DNA from: Rhodobacteraceae bacterium WFHF2C18
GTDB lineage: Bacteria; Pseudomonadota; Alphaproteobacteria; Rhodobacterales; Rhodobacteraceae
Direction: 5' to 3'
Length of the DNA stretch: 64,000 nucleotides
NCBI GenBank assembly: GCA_002166865.1
Contig: NHTQ01000005.1
Location: 1-64,000, forward strand
Each line of letters starts with the position of its first letter. Position 1 is the first letter of the stretch. The translations under genes were made by a program, and so were the position numbers. Below the pieces are notes generated by a model. It made no database searches. It was not told where the DNA came from and was given only the letters and a program-made list of their open reading frames with translations. Shown one piece after another: positions 37,123 through 45,666 of the stretch.

Positions 37123-39215
37123 CTGCCGCCCTGTCCGCCCGGGATGTTTTCCAGCCCACCGTCCTCCTTGCCCTCGCGCTCATGGCCGTCATTGCCATGA
37201 TGATCCTGCCGATGCCGGCCTGGGTGCTGGACGTCGGGCTTGCGGCGTCCTTTGCCCTGGCCATCCTCATTTTCACGGTGACGCTCTTCATCGAGCGGCC
37301 GCTGGACTTTTCGGCCTTCCCGACCGTCCTGCTGGCGTCCCTGGTGTTGCGCCTGTCCCTCAACGTCTCCTCGACGAAACTGATCATCGGCGAAGGCCAC
37401 ACCGGCACGGACGCGGCAGGCGATGTCATCCAGGGCTTTGCGATGTTCGTCATGAGCGGCAGTGTCTTCCTGGGCCTGGTGGTTTTCGGGGTGCTTCTGA
37501 TCGTGAACTTCATGGTCATCACAAAGGGGGCCGCCCGGATGGCGGAGGTGGGCGCGCGCTTCGCCCTCGACGGGATGCCGGGCAAGCAGCTGGCCATCGA
37601 CAGCGACATGTCCGCCGGCGCGATCGACCACCAGGAGGCGAAGGCCCGGCGCGAGCGTGAACAGCAGGAGACGACGTTCTTCGGCTCGCTCGACGGCGCA
37701 TCGAAATTCGTCAAGGGTGACGCGATCGCGGGGCTCCTGATTACCCTGCTCAACCTTGTCATGGGGCTTGCCATCGGCACGATCGGTCACGGCATGCCCC
37801 TTGCCACCGCGGTGGAAACCTACGCCATTCTTACCGTGGGCGACGGGCTGGTCACGCAGATCCCGGCAGTGGTCATTTCTATCGCCTCGGCCCTGCTGCT
37901 GGCGCGCGGCGGTGCGCAGGGGGCCACCGATCAGGCGCTGGCCGGCCAGTTGGGCCGGCACCCGTCGGCGATCGCGACGGTGGCGGTGCTCATGGGGCTT
38001 TTCGCCCTTGTGCCCGGTCTGCCCTTTCTGCCCTTCATCCTGGGCAGTCTGGCACTCGGCCTCACGGCGGGCTGGATGTACCGCCGCGGCAAACTGGCCG
38101 AGGACGACGCTGCCGCACCGGCCGCGATCGAGCCTCGGCCCGCGCAGAAATCCTTGGGCGACATGCTCGACCTTGACGATATCCATGTCGAGTTCTCCCC
38201 CGATCTCGTGAACATGGTCCTCGACCCGGGCACCGGCCTTGACGTGCGGATTGCCAACATGCGCGAGCATGTGGCCACCACCTACGGGTTGATCCTTCCC
38301 GAAATCCGGTTAACGGACGAACCGGCCCTGTCCGACGGTACTTATGTGATCCGCATTCAGGGCGTGGAGCAGGGCCGCGGCAGGTTGCGCGACGGGCAGG
38401 TCCTTATGCTCGATGCTGCAGGGCAGGTCCCGGAGAGCGCGCCGGCGGGCGAACGTGTCACCGAGCCCGTCTACGGCGCGCCGGCCCGCTGGATCCCTGA
38501 AGCCACACAAGAGACCGCGGCGCTCTCGGGCTGCACCCTCGTCGCCCCGACCGAGGTGCTCGCGACCCACCTTCTCGAAGTGATCCGCCGGAATCTCAGC
38601 CGTCTTCTGACAATGAAATCGCTGCGTCGGCTGCTGGACGAGACAGTGAACCTGACCGACCCGGGCCGGGCCGAAGCAAATCGCAAGCTGCTCGACGAAA
38701 TGATCCCCGACCGCGTCCCGCCCGACATTTTGCTGGCGGTCTTGCGCCTGCTCTTGGCCGAAGAAGTCTCGATCCGCAATCTGCCCGTGGTCCTCGAAGC
38801 GATCGCCGAGGGGCGCCAGGTTCACAAGCAGCCCGAGGCCCTGTGCGAACATGTCCGTCAGCGGCTGGGGTTCCAGCTCGTGGCGGGCCTGCAACGAGCC
38901 GATGGCACTCTCCCCCTGATCCAGCTCGCCCCGGAGTGGGAGGAAAGCTTCGCGACCTACCAGATGGAAAACGGGGCCGAGGGTCTGGATGTCGCACTGC
39001 CGCCCGAGCTTTTCAACAAGCTCACCGCGGCCGTGGCCGAACAACTGGATACGGCAGCCGAAAGCGGTATTTCCCCGGCGATCGTCACGTCCGCGCCAAG
39101 GCGGCGCTTCCTGCGGACGGTCCTCGCGGCGAAGAAGATCACCGCACCCGTCCTGTCGTTCGAGGAAATCGGGACCGAGGCCCGGCCCGCCCTCGTCGGA
39201 ACGGTGCCGGCATGA
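37119..39215 (+). CDS. flhA: Flagellar export gate protein FlhA
   Basis: The 698-residue ion-conducting export gate subunit. Eight spans fill the first 320 residues, with the FHIPEP-family signature around SAFPTVLLASLVLRLSLNVSSTK, the following GFAMFVMSGSVFLGLVVFGVL, and the cytoplasmic FHIPEP loop (EVGARFALDGMPGKQLAIDS and a GAIDHQEAKARRERE stretch). The C-terminal half is the large cytoplasmic docking domain for chaperones and cargo. The ATG at 37119 overlaps the transglycosylase stop (ATGA); the end overlaps fliR by 4 bases. Full length with no break. Confidence 0.97.
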   Translation: MTAALSARDVFQPTVLLALALMAVIAMMILPMPAWVLDVGLAASFALAILIFTVTLFIERPLDFSAFPTVLLASLVLRLSLNVSSTKLIIGEGHTGTDAAGDVIQGFAMFVMSGSVFLGLVVFGVLLIVNFMVITKGAARMAEVGARFALDGMPGKQLAIDSDMSAGAIDHQEAKARREREQQETTFFGSLDGASKFVKGDAIAGLLITLLNLVMGLAIGTIGHGMPLATAVETYAILTVGDGLVTQIPAVVISIASALLLARGGAQGATDQALAGQLGRHPSAIATVAVLMGLFALVPGLPFLPFILGSLALGLTAGWMYRRGKLAEDDAAAPAAIEPRPAQKSLGDMLDLDDIHVEFSPDLVNMVLDPGTGLDVRIANMREHVATTYGLILPEIRLTDEPALSDGTYVIRIQGVEQGRGRLRDGQVLMLDAAGQVPESAPAGERVTEPVYGAPARWIPEATQETAALSGCTLVAPTEVLATHLLEVIRRNLSRLLTMKSLRRLLDETVNLTDPGRAEANRKLLDEMIPDRVPPDILLAVLRLLLAEEVSIRNLPVVLEAIAEGRQVHKQPEALCEHVRQRLGFQLVAGLQRADGTLPLIQLAPEWEESFATYQMENGAEGLDVALPPELFNKLTAAVAEQLDTAAESGISPAIVTSAPRRRFLRTVLAAKKITAPVLSFEEIGTEARPALVGTVPA

Positions 39216-39985
39216 GCACGACGACGGCCTTGCAGGACCTGACCCAAGAGGTGATCTGGCTTCACGGGATCGTGCTTTTGCGCGTGGGGCCGATGGTGGC
39301 CATGCTCCCCGGCTTGGGCGAGCGGACGGTGCCGGTGCGGATCCGGCTTGTCGCCGCCCTCCTCTTCACCGCTGTCGTCGCGCCCGCTGTCGCCCCGCGC
39401 CTGCCACCGATGGGTGAATTGGCCCCGCCAGCCCCCTGGCTGATGGTGACGGAAACAGGGATCGGGGTGCTGATCGGCCTGGGCCTTCGGCTGTTCGTGC
39501 TGGCCTTGCAGACTGCGGGCGCCATCGCGGGTCAGTCTACATCCCTGGCCCAGGTACTGGGTAACGCGGGGGTCACGCCCTTGCCGGCGATTGGCCACCT
39601 CTTGATGATCGGGGGCCTCGCACTGGTCATGATCTCGGGCCTGCACGCGCAGGCGGCGCAACTGATGGTGCGCACCTATGATCTCCTGCCGCTCGCACAG
39701 GTTCCCGATGCCGGCGCCGTCGCAGAATGGGGAACGCGGCAGGTGGCCGGGGCCTTCGCCCTGGCTTTCACGCTGGTCGCTCCGTTCGTGATCGTTTCCG
39801 TTCTCTACAACCTCACCCTCGGCGTAATCAACCGGGCCATGCCGCAGCTCATGGTCGTTTTCGTGGGCGCGCCGGTGATCACCGGCGCGGGCCTGGTTCT
39901 GTTGCTCATGCTGGCGCCCACCATGCTCACGATCTGGGTGCAGGCCATCGAGGCCTTCCTGTCGGATCCCCTCGGCGCGGGGTAA
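39212..39985 (+). CDS. fliR: Flagellar export gate protein FliR
   Basis: A 257-residue export gate protein with five or six membrane spans. Recognisable pieces are LLRVGPMVAMLPGLGERTVPVRIRL near the start, the GLRLFVLALQTAGAIAGQSTSLA segment, AAQLMVRTYDLLPL in the middle, and NLTLGVINRAMPQLMVVFVGAP near the end. One copy of FliR joins five FliP and four FliQ in known structures. It overlaps flhA by 4 bases and flhB begins 3 bases after its stop. Confidence 0.96.
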   Translation: MSTTTALQDLTQEVIWLHGIVLLRVGPMVAMLPGLGERTVPVRIRLVAALLFTAVVAPAVAPRLPPMGELAPPAPWLMVTETGIGVLIGLGLRLFVLALQTAGAIAGQSTSLAQVLGNAGVTPLPAIGHLLMIGGLALVMISGLHAQAAQLMVRTYDLLPLAQVPDAGAVAEWGTRQVAGAFALAFTLVAPFVIVSVLYNLTLGVINRAMPQLMVVFVGAPVITGAGLVLLLMLAPTMLTIWVQAIEAFLSDPLGAG

Positions 39986-39988
39986 CGG

Positions 39989-41074
39989 ATGGCGGGGCAG
40001 GACGACGAAACCGACAAGTCGCATGAACCGACGCAGCACAAGCTGGACGAGGCCCGAAAAAAGGGGGAAATCGCCCGATCAGCCGACCTGACGACGGCGG
40101 CGAGCTACGGCGGCTTCCTTCTGGCCGGCCTCGGCCTTGGCGCCGGCGCGGTTCAGCAAATGAGCACGGCGCTCATGGCACTGATCGACCGGCCCGACGG
40201 GCTGGCGCCGCTGTTCTTTTCGGGATCCGCCAAGGCGCCCGCGGGGGGGCTGATGGGGGCGGTGACATTGGGCGCGTTGCCTTGGTTCCTGCTGCCGGCC
40301 GCCCTGGCGCTGCTCTCCGTCCTTGCGCAGCGCGGCTTCGTCGTGGCGCCCGCCAAGCTGAAGCCCCGCGCATCGCGCATCGACCCTGTGCAGAACGCCA
40401 AGAACAAGTACGGTCCCACGGGGCTTTTCGAGTTCGCCAAGAGTTTCGCGAAACTGTCGCTCTATGCGGGGCTCCTGTTTCTCTTTCTTCGGGTGCGGTT
40501 CACCGACATGGCCGGCGCCCTCCACGCCGAGCCGGCAATCGTCGGGGCTCTCATGGCGCGGATGATCCTGGAATTCCTCGCTGTGGTCTTCGTCATCGCC
40601 GCCGGGATCGGCGCGATAGACATGTTCTGGCAACGCTTTGATCACCATCGCCGACACCGGATGTCGCACCGGGAAGTCAAGGAGGAACACAAGCAGAATG
40701 AGGGCGATCCGCACATGAAGCAGGAGCGCCGGCAGCGCGGCGCCGAGATCGCGGCCGACAAGATGATGGCGGATGTCCCCACGGCTGACGTGGTGATCAC
40801 CAACCCAACGCATGTTGCCGTCGCTCTGAAATGGAGCCGCCTGCCGGGGTCAGCCCCCCATTGCGTGGCGAAGGGCCTCGATCATCAGGCCCGTAGGATC
40901 CGCGAGACCGCGGCGGAGTCCGGTGTGCCCCTGCGCCAGGATCCGCCCACGGCCCGCGCGCTGCACGCCACGGTCCGGATCGGGGACGAGATCCCGCCAG
41001 AGCACTATCGCCCCGTGGCCGCCGCCATCCGCTTCGCGGACACCATCCGGCGCAAGGCACGGGGCGTGTCATGA
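39989..41074 (+). CDS. flhB: Flagellar export switch protein FlhB
   Basis: A 361-residue export protein that switches substrate class from rod/hook to filament. The N-terminus has the usual KSHEPTQHKLDEARKKGEIA. Four membrane spans follow, then a charged linker, and a cytoplasmic domain with the self-cleavage site NPTH at residues 272-275 (DVVITNPTHVAVAL). The ending KGLDHQARRIRETAAESGVP and PPEHYRPVAAAI is standard. It works with FliK, encoded at 51533. It overlaps the next small gene by 4 bases. Confidence 0.97.
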   Translation: MAGQDDETDKSHEPTQHKLDEARKKGEIARSADLTTAASYGGFLLAGLGLGAGAVQQMSTALMALIDRPDGLAPLFFSGSAKAPAGGLMGAVTLGALPWFLLPAALALLSVLAQRGFVVAPAKLKPRASRIDPVQNAKNKYGPTGLFEFAKSFAKLSLYAGLLFLFLRVRFTDMAGALHAEPAIVGALMARMILEFLAVVFVIAAGIGAIDMFWQRFDHHRRHRMSHREVKEEHKQNEGDPHMKQERRQRGAEIAADKMMADVPTADVVITNPTHVAVALKWSRLPGSAPHCVAKGLDHQARRIRETAAESGVPLRQDPPTARALHATVRIGDEIPPEHYRPVAAAIRFADTIRRKARGVS

Positions 41075-41493
41075 CGACCCCCTTCCGCGACATGGAAGAA
41101 ATGACCCGGCTTCATTACGAGGGCGAGCGGCAGAAGGTCAGCGACCTGCAGGCGGAAGAAGCCCGACTGCATCAGGATCTCGCCGCGCTTGACGCGCGAG
41201 CGCGGGGCAGCGCTGGCTTGCCCGCCCCCGACCTGGCCGCGCCGCGTGGTATCGGCGCGGATCTCCTCTGGCAAGGATGGTTGGGACGGCGCCGGGCGGC
41301 GTTGCAGACACGGTTGGCCAGCGTTCTGGCGCGCAAGGGATCGGCCCTGCAGAACCTGCGGCGTGCCCACGGTCGATGGCTCGCGGCTCGTGACCTTCTG
41401 CGCCAGGAGGAAGACGCGCTGCGCCGCGCGCAACGGCAAAGGCAGGATGCGGAGATGCAGAAATTGATCGTTGTTCACAACGGTCGCGCGTGA
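41071..41493 (+). CDS. Coiled-coil flagellar protein, FliJ-like candidate
   Basis: A 140-residue, almost wholly helical protein with heptad patterns in both halves (HYEGERQKVSDLQAEEARLHQDLAALDARA and RQEEDALRRAQRQRQDAEMQ, quoted in part). Size, antiparallel coiled-coil shape and the place right after flhB (4-base overlap) suggest a FliJ-like chaperone escort, which is otherwise missing from the window. Sequence similarity to known FliJ is too weak for me to name it firmly. It ends 6 bases before the stop of the convergent second fliL-like gene. Confidence 0.65.
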   Translation: MTTPFRDMEEMTRLHYEGERQKVSDLQAEEARLHQDLAALDARARGSAGLPAPDLAAPRGIGADLLWQGWLGRRRAALQTRLASVLARKGSALQNLRRAHGRWLAARDLLRQEEDALRRAQRQRQDAEMQKLIVVHNGRA

Positions 41494-41499
41494 GGCGTG

Positions 41500-41997
41500 T
41501 CAGGAATCCTGGCGTGCGATATTCGTGATCAGAACGCCCCGGACAGCCTCGCCGACGATCGATCTGGCAACGTCCGTAAGGTCGTTGCGCAGGATTTCCA
41601 TGTTGCCCGCACGGGTGAACGCGCCGTCGAAGCCGCCCATGTTGGCGTGATCGAAAAGCACCTGGAGGAAAGCATCACGCAGTTTCGGTTCCCGACTGTA
41701 GAGCGCAGCGCTCTGCCCCTGATCGATCTCCACGGACAGGGACAGCGCTACCAGAGAGTCCACGCGCTTGTCGGCAACCACGGGCACGACGAACTGATTG
41801 TTCAGCTTGACGTACTCCCGCTCGCCGCTCTTGGCATCGCTGTCCCAATCCGCGGCGCCGGGCGTGGTTTCGGCCTTGGCATCGGGCTCCGGGCAGGGCG
41901 CGGCAACGGGGGCCGGCGCGGGCTTGAGCGCCAGGCCGGCCCCGATCCCGGTGGCCGCGCCCAGAAGTGCCAGAAGGATCGTCAGGAGTTTGGTCAC
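41500..41997 (-). CDS. Second FliL-like protein
   Basis: A 165-residue protein with an N-terminal span (about 3-24, KLLTILLALLGAATGIGAGLAL), a Pro/Ala linker with one Cys (APCPEPDA) and a periplasmic FliL-type domain: REYVKLNNQFVVPVVADKRV, SLVALSLSVEID, EPKLRDAFLQVLFDHA and MEILRNDLTDVARSIVG. It differs clearly from the FliL at 31530 and is last in the minus-strand rod operon, 10 bases after flgH. It may be a stator or basal-body factor specific to this flagellar type. Which of the two is the functional FliL cannot be told from sequence. Confidence 0.8.
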   Translation of the reverse strand: MTKLLTILLALLGAATGIGAGLALKPAPAPVAAPCPEPDAKAETTPGAADWDSDAKSGEREYVKLNNQFVVPVVADKRVDSLVALSLSVEIDQGQSAALYSREPKLRDAFLQVLFDHANMGGFDGAFTRAGNMEILRNDLTDVARSIVGEAVRGVLITNIARQDS

Positions 41998-42007
41998 TAT
42001 CGGTCTC

Positions 42008-42748
42008 CTAGAAGGGAAGTATCATGTCGAGCACCTGCTGGCCGTAGCGCGGTTGCTGGACATCGGTGATCTGTCCGCGCCCCCCGTAGGAAATCCGCGC
42101 CGATGCGATCTTGTCATAGGTGATCTCGTTGCGGCGCGAGATGTCCTCGGGCCGGACGTAACCGGTGACCAGGAGTTCGCGCATCTCGAAGTTCACGCGC
42201 ACTTCCTGCGAGCCCTGGATGGCCAGGACGCCATTGGGCAGAACCTGAACGACCGTCGCGGCGATCCGCAGGGTCAATTCCTCGCGCCGTGCGACAGAGC
42301 CGTCCCCTTGCGCCTGGCTGGAGGAGTCGATCTCCACCGCCTCGGCCAGGCTCGCCCCCTCGGGGAGCCGTTCGTCCGCGCGCTGCGGCAGGCCGAAAAG
42401 CTGCGGGATCCCTAGGCTTTCCGATCCGGACCGGGACCGGGCGGTGGAATTGGAGATTTCCGCTTCCTCGTCGATCTCGATGACGACGGTCAGGATGTCG
42501 CCGCGTTGCATTGCCCGCCGGTCCCCCAGGAGCGAGCGTTTTCCCCCGCTCCAGAGCGAGGCGTGATCGCGCGGACGGTCCGGCTGCGCCGTCAAGGGCA
42601 GGCCGGGCCCCATCATCGCCGCGTATTCGTCCGTGCCTTCCGTGGCGGAGAAATCCGGCGGCTTGCCAAGGTGGTTCATCCGGCCGCAGGCCCCCAGCAG
42701 GAGAACCAGGCAGAGGCGCACGGCAGCGTTTCCGAGGGTCGTCGGCAT
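42008..42748 (-). CDS. flgH: Flagellar L-ring lipoprotein FlgH
   Basis: Builds the outer-membrane ring. The 246-residue protein has a lipoprotein signal peptide with lipobox LLGAC (Cys21). Family features are SLWSGGKRSLLGDRRAMQRGDILTVVIEIDE (in parts), the STARSRSGSESLG loop, and the C-terminal GVLAIQGSQEVRVNFEMREL with ISRRNEITYDKIASARISYGG and an ending of LDMILPF. It pairs with FlgI (26783). It lies 3 bases after flgA and precedes the second fliL-like gene. Confidence 0.96.
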   Translation of the reverse strand: MPTTLGNAAVRLCLVLLLGACGRMNHLGKPPDFSATEGTDEYAAMMGPGLPLTAQPDRPRDHASLWSGGKRSLLGDRRAMQRGDILTVVIEIDEEAEISNSTARSRSGSESLGIPQLFGLPQRADERLPEGASLAEAVEIDSSSQAQGDGSVARREELTLRIAATVVQVLPNGVLAIQGSQEVRVNFEMRELLVTGYVRPEDISRRNEITYDKIASARISYGGRGQITDVQQPRYGQQVLDMILPF

Positions 42749-42751
42749 GTT

Positions 42752-43168
42752 CTATTTCCTGACCCGGACCCGGCCGTCCGGCAGGACGCGGCCCGAGACC
42801 GTGTTGCGAGAGGACGTGTTCATGATGCGGACGCTGTCTCCCGGACCGGCCCGCGAGAGCGACCGGCCCTCGGCCGAGATCGTCAGACCATTCGCCTCGA
42901 AGATCATCGGGACGATCTGGTTGCGTTCTATCACGGCTGGCGGCCCGACATCGCTGCGACGGACGGGGCGGCCGGCATAGAGCGATACCCGCGCCTCCTG
43001 TCCGATCAGCTCGGCGGGATCGGAGATCCCGCCGGGGACCTCGCCGCCCCGCACCGCGAGGTCGCCCGCGCTCAACACCGTCTGCGCGCGGATCGTGCGG
43101 GCGGCGACAACCGTGTCGGCCCAGGCCGGAGCGGCAAGGCACAGAGACAAGCAAAAGGCCCGCAGCAT
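42752..43168 (-). CDS. flgA: P-ring assembly chaperone FlgA
   Basis: A 138-residue periplasmic chaperone for FlgI. It has a signal peptide (LRAFCLSLCLAAPAWA, cleavage near residue 17), the SAF-domain pattern (VVAARTIRAQTVLSAGDLAV, YAGRPVRRSDV) and the C-terminal beta part (NGLTISAEGRSLSRAGPGD, RVLPDGRVRVR). It is the short form common in alphaproteobacteria. One-base overlap with flgG before it. Confidence 0.93.
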   Translation of the reverse strand: MLRAFCLSLCLAAPAWADTVVAARTIRAQTVLSAGDLAVRGGEVPGGISDPAELIGQEARVSLYAGRPVRRSDVGPPAVIERNQIVPMIFEANGLTISAEGRSLSRAGPGDSVRIMNTSSRNTVSGRVLPDGRVRVRK

Positions 43169-43953
43169 CAGCGCACCTGCGTCGTGGCGCCGAGCATCTG
43201 GTCGGCCGCGGTGATGACCTTGGCATTGAGTTCGTATCCGCGCTGCGCCTCGATCAGCTCCGTCACCTCCCGGACCGGGTCAACGGAGCTGTCCTCGAGA
43301 TAGCCCTGCCTGAGGGTGCCCAGGCCGTCCTGTCCCGGGGTGCTGACCAGTGGCGCGCCCGAGGCCTCGGTTTCGCGGAAAAGGTTGCCGCCCATGGCCT
43401 CCAGCCCCTTGGCATTGGCGAAACCGGCAAGATTGATCTGCCCGATCAACTGGGCCTCGGCGGCATCGTCGAAATAGGCATAGACCTCGCCGGCGGGATT
43501 GATCGACAGGCTTCGCGCGTCATTGGGGATGGTGATCTCGGGGGCGACGGGATGCCCGTCGGAGGTCACGATCAGGCCATCGGCGGAGCGCTTGAGCGCG
43601 CCATCCCGGGTATAGGCGGCCTGCCCAGACGGCAGCGTCACCTCCAGGTAGCCCTTCCCGTCGATGGCCACGTCCAGGTCACCGCGGGTCTCGGACAGGG
43701 CGCCCTGAGCCAAGTGCACCGATACCGCGGCCGGACGCACGCCGAGGCCCAACTGCACACCGGTGGGAAGAACCGTCCCGTCCGCGGCATTGACCGTGCC
43801 CGCCCGCGCGGCTTGCTGATAGTGCAGATCCGCGAATTCGGCGCGGCGGGTGTTGTAGCCGGTGGTCGACATGTTGGCGAGGTTGTTGGAGATCGTCTCC
43901 ACCCGCAGTTGCTGGGCGTTCATTCCGGTCGCGGCGATCTTCAGGGCGCGCAT
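43168..43953 (-). CDS. flgG: Flagellar distal rod protein FlgG
   Basis: A 261-residue rod protein. The start MRALKIAATGMNAQQLRVET and the motif NNLANMSTTGYNTRRAEF are diagnostic of FlgG, as are DLDVAIDGKGYLEV and the ending VDPVREVTELIEAQRGYELNAKVI. I chose the ATG at 43953 because AGGAGG lies 6-11 bases before it; a longer frame to 43995 would run into flgF. It forms the distal rod that passes through the P and L rings. Sixteen bases separate it from flgF. Confidence 0.96.
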   Translation of the reverse strand: MRALKIAATGMNAQQLRVETISNNLANMSTTGYNTRRAEFADLHYQQAARAGTVNAADGTVLPTGVQLGLGVRPAAVSVHLAQGALSETRGDLDVAIDGKGYLEVTLPSGQAAYTRDGALKRSADGLIVTSDGHPVAPEITIPNDARSLSINPAGEVYAYFDDAAEAQLIGQINLAGFANAKGLEAMGGNLFRETEASGAPLVSTPGQDGLGTLRQGYLEDSSVDPVREVTELIEAQRGYELNAKVITAADQMLGATTQVR

Positions 43954-43969
43954 CTCGGCCTCCTGTGGA

Positions 43970-44683
43970 TTAACGGGTGAAGCTGCGCAGGGCACTGCGC
44001 AGGCGTTGGTCCTCAGCGTCGAGAAAGCTCTGCCCCATCTCGTAGGCCCGCTGGACTTCGATCATCCGGGTAATCTGCGCGACAGGATCGACATTCGCTT
44101 GTTCCAGCGCGCCTTGCCGGATGCGGCCCTCGGCGACGGGTTCCAGCGGTCCTTCGGTCCGGAACATGACGCCATCCTCGCGCAAGAGGTCGATCGGTGC
44201 GGCCGGCCTGACCAACCCGATCTGTCCCAGGGGCCGGCCATCCACGCTGATCGTCCCGTCGGCGGCGATCGTCAGGTCCGTCGCGTCCGGCGGCACGAAG
44301 ACGGGCGCCCCGCCGGCATCCAACAGGCGGAATCCGGCATTGGTGACCATGTCGCCGGCTGGCGAGAGCTTGAAGTTCCCGGCCCGAGTCAGGCGTTCCC
44401 CGTCCGGCGTCTCGATGCGGAAGAATCCCGCGCCTTCGATGGCCAGGTCGAGGGGCCCACCGGTCTCTGTCACCTGTCCAGGGTGCAGCGCGGTGTTGCG
44501 TACCCGCGCCGTGGCCATCGAAAGCGACGGCCCATCGCCGGCGCGGGTCACGTACTCGGAAAAGATCACTCCCTCCTGCCGGTACCCGGTCGTGGCGGCG
44601 TTCGCGATATTGTTTGCCACCACCTGCATTTCGCGCAGCAGCCCGGCCTGTCGCGTCAGCGTGGCGTAACCTGCTTTTTCCAT
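43970..44683 (-). CDS. flgF: Flagellar proximal rod protein FlgF
   Basis: A 237-residue rod protein with the typical start EKAGYATLTRQAGLLREMQVVANNIANAATTGYRQEG (in parts), the segment GPLDLAIEGAGFFRIETPDG and the ending VDPVAQITRMIEVQRAYEMGQSF. It differs from FlgG by its ANNIANAATTGYRQ motif and shorter length. It begins one base after the fliQ stop and precedes flgG, the common alphaproteobacterial order. Confidence 0.95.
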   Translation of the reverse strand: MEKAGYATLTRQAGLLREMQVVANNIANAATTGYRQEGVIFSEYVTRAGDGPSLSMATARVRNTALHPGQVTETGGPLDLAIEGAGFFRIETPDGERLTRAGNFKLSPAGDMVTNAGFRLLDAGGAPVFVPPDATDLTIAADGTISVDGRPLGQIGLVRPAAPIDLLREDGVMFRTEGPLEPVAEGRIRQGALEQANVDPVAQITRMIEVQRAYEMGQSFLDAEDQRLRSALRSFTR

Positions 44684-44684
44684 C

Positions 44685-44954
44685 TCAACCTCCCATGATC
44701 AGAGGGATCAGCCTGTCCTGAAAGAAGGCGACCAGGGTCTGGGTCATGAAGCTCATCGAAAGCCAGAACACGAGCGCGATCGCTGCGAGCTTGGGCACGA
44801 AGGTCAGGGTCAGTTCCTGGATCGATGTCAGCGCCTGGAACAGGCCCACGACCAGCCCCGCGAGCAAGGCGACCGTCAGGATCGGGAACGAAATCATCAC
44901 CGAAACCCAAAGGCCCTGCCGCATGGTGTCGAAGAAGATGATTTCGTCCATCAT
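44685..44954 (-). CDS. fliQ: Flagellar export gate protein FliQ
   Basis: An 89-residue export gate protein with two membrane spans (GLWVSVMISFPILTVALLAGLVVGLFQA and IALVFWLSMSFMTQTLVAFFQ, in parts) joined by the conserved loop LTSIQELTLTFVPKLAAI. Four copies join FliP and FliR in known structures. Two ATGs in a row (44954, 44951) are possible starts. It follows fliE by 4 bases and is last before flgF. Confidence 0.96.
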   Translation of the reverse strand: MMDEIIFFDTMRQGLWVSVMISFPILTVALLAGLVVGLFQALTSIQELTLTFVPKLAAIALVFWLSMSFMTQTLVAFFQDRLIPLIMGG

Positions 44955-44958
44955 CGGA

Positions 44959-45243
44959 TCAGATCGGCATCCGCAGGATTTCCTGGTAGGCCTTGACCAC
45001 CTTGTTGCGCACGGTCACCGCTGTCTCGACCGCCAGTTCGGTCTGGGCCAGCGCCTGCACCAGGGCGTGGGGGTCCGCATCGCCGGTCATCGCCGCCTTC
45101 GCGGTCGCCTCCCCCTCCTGGAGGGTGGCGGCGAAATCCTGGGCGACGCGTGCGATCGTCTCTCCGCCCGTGCCCGCGGCAGGCTCTGTCGCGGGGCGCT
45201 GCGCGGTATATTTCTGGGCGGCGTGAAGGGCACTTATTTCCAT
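44959..45243 (-). CDS. fliE: Flagellar MS-ring/rod junction protein FliE
   Basis: A 94-residue protein that joins the MS ring and export gate to the rod. The C-terminal signature ALAQTELAVETAVTVRNKVVKAYQEILRMPI (in parts) is diagnostic of FliE; the N-terminal part ALHAAQKYTAQR and the middle DFAATLQEGEATAKAA are typical of the variable region. It lies 11 bases after flgC. Confidence 0.95.
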   Translation of the reverse strand: MEISALHAAQKYTAQRPATEPAAGTGGETIARVAQDFAATLQEGEATAKAAMTGDADPHALVQALAQTELAVETAVTVRNKVVKAYQEILRMPI

Positions 45244-45254
45244 TCTGGATCTCC

Positions 45255-45653
45255 TTATCGACGGAGCAGTTCAAGCAGGCGCGAGGACATCTGCCGGGCC
45301 TGTTCGAACATCTTCAGGTTGGCCTCGTAGCTGCGCTGCGCCTCGCGGGCGTCGGCCATCTCGATCACGAGACTGACGTTGGAGCCCTCGTAGTGGCCGG
45401 TATCGTCGGCCAGGGGATGGCCCGGGTCGTGGATCTTGGGCAGTGCGCTGCGGTCCAGTCCGACCGGCCCGGTGGTGACATGGCGCAGGGCGTCGGTGCC
45501 CAGGCCCTCCGCCTCTGACCGGAATGAAACGGTCTTCCGGCGGTAGCCGGGCGTATTGGCGTTGGCGATGTTTTCCGAGACATGCTGCAAGCGCTGGCTC
45601 TGGGCCTTCAGCCCGCTGGCGGAGAGGGATAGCGAATCAGAGAAGTGGCTCAT
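45255..45653 (-). CDS. flgC: Flagellar proximal rod protein FlgC
   Basis: A 132-residue rod protein with the motif ENIANANTPGYRRKTVSF, the central GHPLADDTGHYEGSNVSLVIEMADAREAQRSYEANLK (in parts) and a C-terminal leucine-rich helix. I chose the ATG at 45653 because TGGAGGC lies about 8 bases upstream and the residues before it belong to flgB's end. It follows flgB by 13 bases. Confidence 0.96.
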   Translation of the reverse strand: MSHFSDSLSLSASGLKAQSQRLQHVSENIANANTPGYRRKTVSFRSEAEGLGTDALRHVTTGPVGLDRSALPKIHDPGHPLADDTGHYEGSNVSLVIEMADAREAQRSYEANLKMFEQARQMSSRLLELLRR

Positions 45654-45666
45654 CTCGGCCTCCAGG

